Shown here: in pieces, positions 36,509-44,150 of the stretch | Position numbering within the stretch: the stretch's first letter is position 1 | Layout of the letters: every line of letters starts with the position of its first letter | Assembly (NCBI RefSeq): GCF_943193015.1 | Contig: NZ_CALPCM010000001.1 | Location: 186,001-250,000, forward strand | DNA from: Hominisplanchenecus_A murintestinalis | Lineage (GTDB): Bacteria; Bacillota; Clostridia; Lachnospirales; Lachnospiraceae | Reading direction: 5' to 3' | DNA length: 64,000 nt | The notes under the pieces: model-generated | Database searches by the model: none | Told to the model about the DNA's origin: nothing | What the model saw: only the letters and a program-made list of their open reading frames with translations | Made by a program: the position numbers and the translations under genes

Positions 36509-37748
36509 CTACAGCGATCATCTCCATATCCATATCTAATACTTTTCTTTCATAGCTTTCAGGATGTGCCATGCGAACTAATTGTTCATAGAGCCGTCTG
36601 GCATTGCCGAGTTCTTCTTCATCTACAGCATTTGTAAACTGCTGTAATAAATTACAGAACTTGGGCGTTCTGGCCTCAACTCCCATTTTGGCTTCCTGTA
36701 TTTCCTCTATGCTCCACCCATTATAACTTCCTGCTTCATCTGCATACTTCATTTCACTGATATCAAATAGTTCATCTGCATTCAAGGATTGTATAATAAA
36801 CGGGGAATGTGTGGATACAATGAACTGACAATTCGGAAAAGTCCTTTTCAAATCTTCCACAATACTTTTTTGCCACTTCGGGTGTAAATGCAAATCCAAC
36901 TCATCGATCAAAATCACCGCTTCTTCTTCTAATGGATTGTCAGAGACAGGATTAGCCTGTGCAAGTCGTTTTGCAATATCTGCAGTAACGGATAAAACTG
37001 CTTTATATCCCCCGCTCAACTGGTCAATTTGCAAATCAATTCCTGCTGCGTTTGTCATAACCATCCTGGACGGTGATAATTCTATTCGCAGATTACTATA
37101 CCCTTTAATCATTCTTTCAAGAGCAGTACGCACACAGTCAAGCCTTGGGTTTCGGCAATGGGAATTTTGACGCAAATTTCTAAGTTCAATATCTTCTTCT
37201 GTTTTAAACCAATCATAAAAATCCCTGAAATAATTTGTATTATCAAAACAGTTCTTCAAAGCATCTTTTATCTCAAATTTTTTAATATGCCCTCTCTGCG
37301 GAATCCCCCGAAGAATTCTGTCTGTCCCATAATATAGCACTAACGGCAGCTGATTTCTGCTTAAGCATTCGGCATATTTTGCTTTCAATTTTTTAGAATC
37401 ACTATATTCCTTATCTTTTTTTTCTATCCTTTTATCAAATGGTTCAATTGAAGAATTTCTTCTCTTATTCATCCAGGAATACCCTTCCCCATCTAATGTT
37501 ATTTTAGCAGCAATCGCCGTTCCTGTCATTCCATACATAATATCGGTATTTGTTAAATCACATTCTTTCATTGCCTCCTGATTCACTGTACGCAGAATGG
37601 GGGCAAAAACTTTTGTGATAGATTCCAGGAGCGCGGTCTTACCGCTCCCATTATCTCCAATTAGAACAACAAATTTTTTATCCTCAAAAGAAATACGAGA
37701 GTCTTCTATATTTCTGAAATTAAATAGTTCCAATGCATTAATTCTCAA
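36492..37748 (-). CDS. AAA/SMC-like ATPase of the PtuA type (Septu-like defence)
   Basis: ABC/SMC-family ATPase predicted to sense infection and control the HNH nuclease. Walker A GDNGSGKT is at residues 31-38; an ABC-like signature QLSGGYKAV is near residue 242; Walker B is AVILIDELDLHLHP and the switch His is in STHSPF. The middle (about 90-190) is a charged helical insertion. 418 residues. The frame starts with TTG at 37748 after AGGTG, an uncommon start in this window; no upstream ATG is in frame. Base composition looks more AT-rich than the flanking ruv genes by eye, consistent with acquisition. Overlap with the HNH gene supports joint expression. Confidence 0.85.
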   Translation of the reverse strand: MRINALELFNFRNIEDSRISFEDKKFVVLIGDNGSGKTALLESITKVFAPILRTVNQEAMKECDLTNTDIMYGMTGTAIAAKITLDGEGYSWMNKRRNSSIEPFDKRIEKKDKEYSDSKKLKAKYAECLSRNQLPLVLYYGTDRILRGIPQRGHIKKFEIKDALKNCFDNTNYFRDFYDWFKTEEDIELRNLRQNSHCRNPRLDCVRTALERMIKGYSNLRIELSPSRMVMTNAAGIDLQIDQLSGGYKAVLSVTADIAKRLAQANPVSDNPLEEEAVILIDELDLHLHPKWQKSIVEDLKRTFPNCQFIVSTHSPFIIQSLNADELFDISEMKYADEAGSYNGWSIEEIQEAKMGVEARTPKFCNLLQQFTNAVDEEELGNARRLYEQLVRMAHPESYERKVLDMDMEMIAVDDKID

Positions 37749-37890
37749 ATGCTCACCTGCCTTTCCGGTAAAATTCTCATGTATCTAAGATATATCCCAT
37801 TTTGATGTTGGTTTACAAAAAGGTTATAACACAATTTATCTTAACACATATTTGTTCGAAAATATACCCTTTTAAAAAATTCAGATTTTT

Positions 37891-38035
37891 CGTAACAGTT
37901 CAGCCCAGGACTTTGCACTTGCTGCAAAGTCTGTAAGAATACGTAAATTCAGCCAGAGAATCCAGCCCTTTGCGGTCAGCAAACTTTACATGGGCTGGAT
38001 TCCGTAACAGTGAGGCCGTAGGCTGAACTGTTACG
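37891..38035. repeat. structured dispersed repeat, copy B (inverted relative to copy A)
   Basis: A 145-bp element that is the reverse complement of 7887-8030 with about nine mismatches. It keeps all three internal hairpins and the terminal CGTAACAGTTC/GAACTGTTACG. ATTTTT lies on both sides, a possible target duplication. It occupies most of the 361-bp gap between the PtuA-like gene and the transglutaminase gene; the remainder (37749-37890) is AT-rich leader sequence with no ORF. Confidence 0.85.
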
Positions 38036-38053
38036 ATTTTTCTGTTCTGTCTG

Positions 38054-38093
38054 CAAAAAGAGGATTCCGGAACAATCTTACATTCCGGAATCC
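38054..38093 (-). terminator. terminator after the transglutaminase-like gene
   Basis: GGATTCCGGAA and TTCCGGAATCC form a perfect 11-bp stem on the minus strand, followed by TCTTTTTG. Confidence 0.85.
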
Positions 38094-38109
38094 AATAGTA
38101 TATTCCATA

Positions 38110-38880
38110 TTAATCTATCTCAAAAACTTTTGTGTATTTATAAGGCAGCTCTGAATAAGATTTCCCGTACATGGATCCTGTGTTTTTCCAGAACGACTCC
38201 CTTTCCGGGTCATATACCTTCCCTTTGATTTCCACCCAGCAGTGCTCATTGAAATGGTTTTTGTATTGATCCAGGGCGCGCCCTACTACGATTTTAGCAT
38301 CATATCCCAGGCATCTGGCTAAAAATGCAAATGCGCAAGAATAGCTAAAACAGTTTCCACCACGTATCTTCAGCATATTACTGGCATATGCCACATCCCA
38401 GCCGTTGTATTTGGTGTCTTCCGAAGGATATGGAGAAACAGGAAGATAATGGCAGCGTAATAACCATTTGTAACATGTCCTTAATTTCTGGGAGCGAGTC
38501 ATTTTCTTTTTGGTAATCTTGGCAATTATTTTTTTATAAAGCCGTTCCACAGCTTCCCGCCTTCCGCACCGATAAATTCCCTTCGAATCAATCCTCCGGG
38601 AGTTTACAATTTGATTCGTTACCATCCGGCCGTCTGATTTTCTAAAAAAACGTTTTGTTCTTCCGAAGCTGACCCATCCTTTTTGCTTTTTTCCATTTTT
38701 GTAAAAGTAATAATACCTTCCTTTTTTCTGCAAACCGTTCTTCTGACGGGAGATTTTCGACGCTGCCTCTGTTCGGATAGGTCTTTCACATAGACTGCTG
38801 ACACAAAGCATCAAAATAATTGCAGTCATTAAAATCCATCTCTTATTTTCTGCACTCTTCATTTTTTCTTTCCAAATCAT
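38110..38880 (-). CDS. secreted transglutaminase-like protein with cell-wall-binding repeats
   Basis: Exported protein with a signal segment (about residues 14-32, cleavage probably near TEA-A). Two or three short aromatic repeats of the choline/glucan-binding type follow (YYYFYKNGKKQKGWV, RFFRKSDGRMV). The C-terminal transglutaminase fold has the Cys in GGNCFSYSCAF, His in EHCWVEI and Asp in VYDPE, the usual Cys-His-Asp order, so a protease or crosslinking activity is possible. 256 residues. Two start codons (38880 and 38862) have similar upstream sequences because a ~20-bp segment is tandemly repeated there. Substrate unknown. Confidence 0.8.
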   Translation of the reverse strand: MIWKEKMKSAENKRWILMTAIILMLCVSSLCERPIRTEAASKISRQKNGLQKKGRYYYFYKNGKKQKGWVSFGRTKRFFRKSDGRMVTNQIVNSRRIDSKGIYRCGRREAVERLYKKIIAKITKKKMTRSQKLRTCYKWLLRCHYLPVSPYPSEDTKYNGWDVAYASNMLKIRGGNCFSYSCAFAFLARCLGYDAKIVVGRALDQYKNHFNEHCWVEIKGKVYDPERESFWKNTGSMYGKSYSELPYKYTKVFEID

Positions 38881-39034
38881 ATTTTTTCTTTCTAAATCAC
38901 ATTTTACTACTATTTGTATGTTGAATAACGCGAAATTGTTCTATATAGCAGAATATTAACATGAAACAGAAAAGATAGCAAGGAGTTTAGTAATATTAAT
39001 ATAATTTTAATTAAATGCAGTATCTGTTGGAATT

Positions 39035-39466
39035 TTAATCGCATCGTTTCATCTTTCTTTTTCCGGCAATTTCTGCTTTTGACTGCATTTCGAGGCGATA
39101 GGGCGTTACGCCGTCCATGGGCTTCAAGATTCCATAAAAGCCGGAAAGGATTCGCAGATGTTTCTGAATATATTCGTATTGACTTTCTTCAAAAACTGCC
39201 GGAGCCATGTACTGGTACTGGATTCCTTCATAAGATAAAATCGCCGGGGTTAGCCCCCGGCGAAGCTCCATCTTTGCAAGGCGCTGAACATTCAGCTCTG
39301 CAATTTTTTCATTACAGTCCCAGAGTTTCCGGGACTCTTCAAAAGACAGCGTCTTCATCCACCGCATAATCTCTTCCGCATTGTCCAGAAAGACCGGAAG
39401 TCCCAGCGGCACGAGCGTGTCCGTATCTTCCTTCATTTTTTTTGCCGGGGAAATAATCAGCCTCAT
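39035..39466 (-). pseudogene. yaaA: truncated YaaA (peroxide stress protein)
   Basis: The first ~130 residues match the YaaA/DUF328 family: MRLIISPAKKMKED at the N-terminus, LSYEGIQYQYM and SGFYGILKPMDGVTPYRLEMQ. Full-length members are about 245-260 residues; here the frame departs from the family after RLEMQSKAEIAGK and stops at residue 143. The following 150 bp to 38881 contains no YaaA-like sequence in any frame, so the 3' half has been lost by deletion or replacement rather than by a single frameshift. YaaA binds DNA and limits iron-driven oxidative damage; this remnant is probably inactive. It follows the wall-binding protein gene by 2 nt. Confidence 0.75.
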
Positions 39467-39468
39467 CG

Positions 39469-40884
39469 TTAAAGCCGTCCCAGCGCATCATTCATTTCCC
39501 GTGTATACCTGCTTTTGTAAGTCGGGAACTTACTGATACGGTACTTATAAAGCTTTTTGATAAAATCTTCATTCGTAGTTGTGTTTTTAATCTTTGCATC
39601 GCGCACTGCCATGGCTGCCGTTCCTGCACCATGCTGGATAGAATAACTGAATACAGTGCCGCGCACGACATATGGCCGGTTGGAAATGTCGATTCCCCAC
39701 GCCTGAAGCTGTCTTTCTACAGGAGAATAATATTCCTGCATCGCAAACGCGTCCTGATAATTCTTAAATACGAACGGATACGTTTCGTAAATAGAAGTCC
39801 ATGCTTTGTAAAATTTCTGATTATTCAGAAGTTTTGTCTGATATTTTGACGTATTGCTCCATTTTGCGTAAGGCTCAAATGCCTTAAATACTACGGGATC
39901 TTTTCCATAGCAATATTTTACCAGAGGAATCAGGGAGTACCGCCTGTCAAATTGATACTTTCCGCAGGCATTACCGTTGTCGCCGCCTACCTGGCCGTAG
40001 CCTTCGATTCCTGACTCATACAGGGTAAAAAACAGCATATCATCAGGAGTTCCCGAACTGCTGGCAATCTTAGTACAAATTCCATTTGCATTGATAGAAT
40101 AAGCTACATTGTCAACGGTCACTACTTTGCTCTTCTGCATTACGCCGGCTTCATCAAAATAGTAAAGCCGGCCGCCAATGGAACCCATGCCTTTCGCAAG
40201 AGCTCCTGTCTTCCGCGTACAATAATATTTATTTCCCTGGTATGTACGCCATCCTTTCAGCAATGCGCCGCTGGGACTATTGAATAAGTACGACTGTCCG
40301 TCAATATCACGGATGCCGGTATAAACGCCCTCTCCCGTTGTGGCATAATATTTCTTATTACCAACACTGAACCATCCGAGTTTCAGCTTTCCGTTTTTTT
40401 CCGACAGATAAAAACGTTTCCTGTTCAGCTTCTGCCATCCTTTCAACGCAGCGCCGTACTGTTTTCTTCCGGTAGAAAAATAATAGTAATTCCCATTAAT
40501 GACTTTCCACTTTAACAGCATTACGCCGTTTTCATCCAGATAATACTTTTTTCCTTTTAATTTCAGCCAGCCTGTGACTTTCTTTCCTTCCGGGGTATAA
40601 TAATATCTTTTTCCTTCAATTGTCTGCCAGCCGCCTTTAAAGTTCGGGATTCTCTTCCCGTCTTCTCCGTAGAAATTTTTGCCTTTCCAGCGGTTTATGT
40701 ATCGTGCTCCATTTTTTCCTACGTAATACTGTCCTATCTTTTTGTTCGTGCTGAGCATTCCGGCAGAATTATAATGATAATACTGCCCATTTTCTAATTG
40801 CCATCCGGCTTCTGCTTTTATGGGAAGCATTACCAAAACTGCAAAAAGAACCAGCAGACCAAGTGTGACATTTTTTTTCTTCAT
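39469..40884 (-). CDS. secreted cell-wall-binding repeat protein with C-terminal lysozyme-like domain
   Basis: Signal peptide at residues 1-26 (IKAEAG). Residues about 27-270 are tandem ~20-residue aromatic repeats of the GW/YY-G choline- or glucan-binding kind (e.g. GWQTIEGKRYYYTPEGKKVTG). The C-terminal 200 residues (from DDMLFFTLYESGIEGYGQVGGDNGNACGKYQFD) look like a lysozyme-superfamily/peptidoglycan-degrading domain, with a Glu in YESGIEG as a candidate catalytic acid. That assignment is from fold-like pattern only. 471 residues. It has an excellent promoter and SD is weak. Confidence 0.8.
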   Translation of the reverse strand: MKKKNVTLGLLVLFAVLVMLPIKAEAGWQLENGQYYHYNSAGMLSTNKKIGQYYVGKNGARYINRWKGKNFYGEDGKRIPNFKGGWQTIEGKRYYYTPEGKKVTGWLKLKGKKYYLDENGVMLLKWKVINGNYYYFSTGRKQYGAALKGWQKLNRKRFYLSEKNGKLKLGWFSVGNKKYYATTGEGVYTGIRDIDGQSYLFNSPSGALLKGWRTYQGNKYYCTRKTGALAKGMGSIGGRLYYFDEAGVMQKSKVVTVDNVAYSINANGICTKIASSSGTPDDMLFFTLYESGIEGYGQVGGDNGNACGKYQFDRRYSLIPLVKYCYGKDPVVFKAFEPYAKWSNTSKYQTKLLNNQKFYKAWTSIYETYPFVFKNYQDAFAMQEYYSPVERQLQAWGIDISNRPYVVRGTVFSYSIQHGAGTAAMAVRDAKIKNTTTNEDFIKKLYKYRISKFPTYKSRYTREMNDALGRL

Positions 40885-40940
40885 AAATAATACCTCATCA
40901 CTTTTTTGGAATGTTACGGAATTATTAAGATTCTGAAGTT

Positions 40941-40969
40941 ATTATAAGGCACTGTATCATATTTGTCAA
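40941..40969 (-). promoter_or_regulatory. consensus SigA promoter of the wall-binding protein gene
   Basis: TTGACA (40964-40969), 17-nt spacer, TATAAT (40941-40946) on the minus strand; a perfect match to the vegetative consensus, about 50 nt before the start. Confidence 0.8.
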
Positions 40970-41030
40970 TTTGAACAGTGAAAAAAATTTTAGCGAAATA
41001 CTGGAAAACGCTGAAAATCCTTTACAAGCT

Positions 41031-41073
41031 TTTTAAACCGCAGATATCCGGGAGGACACCTGCGGCTTAAAAT
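41031..41073 (-). terminator. terminator after the purine permease gene
   Basis: AAGCCGCAG pairs with CTGCGGTTT around a loop of about 16 nt; a short T-rich/A-rich flank follows. Confidence 0.55.
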
Positions 41074-41093
41074 TTACCTGTATTTTTACATTT

Positions 41094-42470
41094 TTATAAC
41101 AGGAAATATTTTAAAATAAACAGAATAGTTAAAATATACATCACAATGCTTAATTTGTCTTTTTTCCCTGAAAGCAGGTTGATAATCACATAGGAAATGA
41201 TTCCCATGGAAATCCCCTCGGAAATACTGTAGAAGAAAGGCATTGCAGCGATACAGATGAATGCCGGGATTCCTTCGCTTGCGTCTTCAAAGTTAATTTT
41301 CATCACATTGCCCAGCATATAAAACCCTACGATAATCAGAGCCGGAGCCGTCGCAAAGGATGGAATTGCCAGGAAAATCGGTGAAAGCAGCAGGGACAGT
41401 GCAAAAAGAACAGCCGTAGTCACTGCTGTAAGGCCTGTCCGCCCCCCTTCTGCAACGCCGGAAGCGCTCTCAACAAAGGTTGTTACTGTAGAAGTACCAA
41501 GTACCGCGCCTGCCGTAGTTCCTACTGCATCTGCCAACAGCGCGCCTTTGATTTTTGGAAGCTTTCCGTCTTTATCCAGCATACCTGCCTTTGTGGATAC
41601 GCCAACCAGAGTTCCCAATGTATCGAACAAATCAACGAACAGAAATGCAAATACAATAACCAGCAGCTCCAGCACGGGGATTCCCGTAAAGTGGAACTTC
41701 GCAAACAGCGGGGAAAGGCTCGGGATAGAAATGCCGCCGCTGAAATCCGGAAGCAGCGAGTAAAAACCGATGTCCGGATTCGGAACGTATACGCCTGCGA
41801 ACTGGCAGATGATTCCGAGCGCCCAGGTAATCAAGATTCCCCACAAAATATTTCCTTTTACATTCCTCACTACCAGAATGGCTGTAATAATCACGCCAAT
41901 AATGGCCAGAAGAACGGTGATTCCCACGTCGCTAAACGCGCCAGCGCCATCATTGAGCCCCTGGAATCCTTCTAATGAAAACAGGGACAGCAAGGTACTG
42001 CCGCCGATAACAACCTTTGCATTCTGGAGCCCGATAAACGCGATAAACAGACCAATGCCAACGCTTACGGCATGTTTCAGTGTCATCGGAATAGCGTTGA
42101 AAATCGCCTCGCGCACGTTGAAACATGATAAGAAAATAAAAATAACGCCCTCAATAAATACAGCTGCCAGTGCAATCTGCCAGGAATATCCATACTGGAG
42201 AACAACGGTATATGCGAAGTACGCATTCAGCCCCATCCCCGGCGCCAGTGCAAACGGATAATTTGAAAAGATTGCCATAAGCATGGTTCCCAGGAAGGAC
42301 GCCACAGCGGTTGCCGTAAATACGGCGCCTCTATCCATTCCTGCCGCTGACAGAATGTTCGGATTTACTGCCAGAATATACGCCATAGTCATAAAAGTAG
42401 TAACCCCGGCAAGGATTTCCGTTTTAACATCTGTGTTATGCTCTTTGAGCTTAAACAGTTTTTCAAACAT
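41094..42470 (-). CDS. NCS2 family purine (adenine/guanine/hypoxanthine) permease
   Basis: Proton-coupled nucleobase importer of the AzgA/PbuG type. About 12-14 hydrophobic helices are seen; NTDVKTEILAGVTTFMTMAYILAVNP at the N-terminus and FVDLFDTLGTLVGVSTKAG with GTSTVTTFVESASGVAEGGRTG later are the diagnostic motifs. 458 residues. It has a good promoter and an 85-nt structured leader but I found no canonical purine riboswitch. Monocistronic. Confidence 0.92.
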   Translation of the reverse strand: MFEKLFKLKEHNTDVKTEILAGVTTFMTMAYILAVNPNILSAAGMDRGAVFTATAVASFLGTMLMAIFSNYPFALAPGMGLNAYFAYTVVLQYGYSWQIALAAVFIEGVIFIFLSCFNVREAIFNAIPMTLKHAVSVGIGLFIAFIGLQNAKVVIGGSTLLSLFSLEGFQGLNDGAGAFSDVGITVLLAIIGVIITAILVVRNVKGNILWGILITWALGIICQFAGVYVPNPDIGFYSLLPDFSGGISIPSLSPLFAKFHFTGIPVLELLVIVFAFLFVDLFDTLGTLVGVSTKAGMLDKDGKLPKIKGALLADAVGTTAGAVLGTSTVTTFVESASGVAEGGRTGLTAVTTAVLFALSLLLSPIFLAIPSFATAPALIIVGFYMLGNVMKINFEDASEGIPAFICIAAMPFFYSISEGISMGIISYVIINLLSGKKDKLSIVMYILTILFILKYFLL

Positions 42471-42486
42471 TTATTTTCCTCCTAAG

Positions 42487-42539
42487 TACTTTGCTGCAGT
42501 CATGCCCTGTGCGGATTTCCGTCAGCAGCAGACTGCAGA
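42487..42539 (-). other. structured leader of the purine permease mRNA
   Basis: On the minus strand CTGCAGTC and GACTGCAG can form an 8-bp stem enclosing CGGAAATCCG, and TGCTGC can alternatively pair with GCAGCA. The stem lies 5' of the SD. It does not match the purine, preQ1 or xanthine aptamer layouts I know. Confidence 0.35.
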
Positions 42540-42560
42540 GTTTATTTTTTCTACCTTAAA

Positions 42561-42589
42561 ATTTTATCAAATTTTTATATTTTTGTAAA
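42561..42589 (-). promoter_or_regulatory. predicted SigA promoter of the purine permease gene
   Basis: -35 TTTACA (42584-42589), 17-nt spacer, -10 TAAAAT (42561-42566) on the minus strand. Confidence 0.6.
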
Positions 42590-42605
42590 TAAGAATTTTT
42601 AATCA

Positions 42606-44075
42606 TTAGATAATGATGCATACCAGACCTCCGTTTGTCTCATTTACAATCTTTTTCATCGTATCCTGCAGCTTCACCTGGCTTTCTTCGCCAATCCGTG
42701 AGAGTTTCGTGCGGATGCCGTCATCCACCAGCTGTTCGATGGACTTTCCAAAGATGTTTGTATCCCAGATGCCCTGTTCACCCTTGCTTGTTTCTTTAAT
42801 GTAGGCGATTAAGTCTTCCGCCTGCTGCTCGCTGCCTACGATCGGTGCAATTTCCGTTTCGATATCTGCGCGTATCAGATGTATAGACGGGCTTGCCGCT
42901 TTGATTTTCACACCAAATTTACTGCCCTGCTTGATGACCGTCGGTTCTTCAAGGGCGATTTCATCCTTCCTCGGCGTAATCACCCCATACCCGCTGCCCC
43001 GGACTGCTTCGATTGCCGTCGACACTCCTTCATACTCTTTTTTCAGTGCAGAAAGGTCACGAATCATAGAAATCAACTGATACTCGCCCTCGATGGGGAC
43101 GCCCGACATCTCGCTGAGCATCTCATAATAGTATGTATCGTCAATCTCAATTTGTATCCGTGCGGTACCGCTCGAAAGTTCTACTCCGTCAAGCTTCATT
43201 TTTTTTGCAAATTTATTCTCGAATTGTACAGAATCTGCAGAAATATCGCGGATATGCTGCTGGTTCTTAAGCAGTTCACGTATCCCTTCAAGGAGAGACT
43301 CTTTGATTTCATGGTCTGCCGGAAGTGTTTCCACCCATTTCGGCACATAAAATTCCATTTTCACCAGCGGAAATTCATATAATATCCGCTCCAAAATCCT
43401 GTGGATATCATCTTTGCGGAGCTGTTCGCAGTTCACGGCCAGGGCGCTCACCTGGAACTCTGACTCCAGGTAATTCAATACCCTCTTTGCCTCATCTCCG
43501 TATGGTTTTTGGGAATTTACCAGAACCACAAAGGGTTTTCCTGATTTTTGCAGCTCGGTAATTGCCCTGCGCTCCGCTTCCATGAAGTTCTCTCTTGGCA
43601 GTTCTCCGAAACTCCCGTCACAAGTTACCACAACACCTACGGTAGAGTGGTCACGGATTACTTTTTCCGTGCCGATTTTTGCTGCCTCGGAAAACGGTAT
43701 TTCTTTATCTGACCACGGTGTTTTTACCATCCTCTGTTCCGATTCATCATCTACCCCGGAAGCCCCCTCTACGATGTAACCCACACAGTCTACCAGACGT
43801 ACTTTCATTTCCAGTTCCTCAGATAGCATCAGCCGCGCCGCGTTTTTCGGGACAAACTTTGGCTCTACCGTTGTAATGGTTTTTCCTTTCCCGCTGGTAG
43901 GCATTTCATCTGTCGCGATTCTTTTTTCATTCTCGGCCAGGTTCGGGAGCACCATTTCTTCCATGAATCTTCGGATAAAAGTGGATTTTCCTGTTCTCAC
44001 GGGTCCCACCACGCCCAGAAAAATCTCCCCGCCTGTCCTTGCCTGTATGTCCTTGTATAAATTAAATTCTTCCAT
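42606..44075 (-). CDS. spoIVA: stage IV sporulation protein A (spore coat basement ATPase)
   Basis: Forms the ATP-hydrolysing scaffold on the forespore surface on which the coat assembles. The N-terminal GTPase-like domain has Walker A GPVRTGKSTFIRRF (near residue 25) and a VDCVGY Walker B-like motif; the 489-residue length and the C-terminal end EETNGGLVCIII are typical. Start ATG at 44075 follows GAGGGGG. A CATATATT sequence upstream could be a sigma-E -10. Monocistronic. Confidence 0.96.
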   Translation of the reverse strand: MEEFNLYKDIQARTGGEIFLGVVGPVRTGKSTFIRRFMEEMVLPNLAENEKRIATDEMPTSGKGKTITTVEPKFVPKNAARLMLSEELEMKVRLVDCVGYIVEGASGVDDESEQRMVKTPWSDKEIPFSEAAKIGTEKVIRDHSTVGVVVTCDGSFGELPRENFMEAERRAITELQKSGKPFVVLVNSQKPYGDEAKRVLNYLESEFQVSALAVNCEQLRKDDIHRILERILYEFPLVKMEFYVPKWVETLPADHEIKESLLEGIRELLKNQQHIRDISADSVQFENKFAKKMKLDGVELSSGTARIQIEIDDTYYYEMLSEMSGVPIEGEYQLISMIRDLSALKKEYEGVSTAIEAVRGSGYGVITPRKDEIALEEPTVIKQGSKFGVKIKAASPSIHLIRADIETEIAPIVGSEQQAEDLIAYIKETSKGEQGIWDTNIFGKSIEQLVDDGIRTKLSRIGEESQVKLQDTMKKIVNETNGGLVCIII

Positions 44076-44150
44076 AAAGATTCCCCCTCGCTGTACTGAT
44101 ACAATATATGACGCGAGGGGGACGTTTATACATAAGAATCGGTTTTCATT

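Noticed and set aside
38862..38905. Tandem ~20-bp repeat at the start of the transglutaminase gene
   Set aside because: Only about two copies of an AT-rich unit; likely slippage, relevant only to start choice.
42471..42605. Purine riboswitch before the NCS2 permease
   Set aside because: I looked for the conserved purine aptamer core and closing stem and did not find them.
44088..44122. Hairpin CCCCCTCGC/GCGAGGGGG that would hide the spoIVA SD
   Set aside because: A sigma-E-like -10 (CATATATT) lies in the loop, so the 5' arm is probably not transcribed; the repeat may be chance or an operator.
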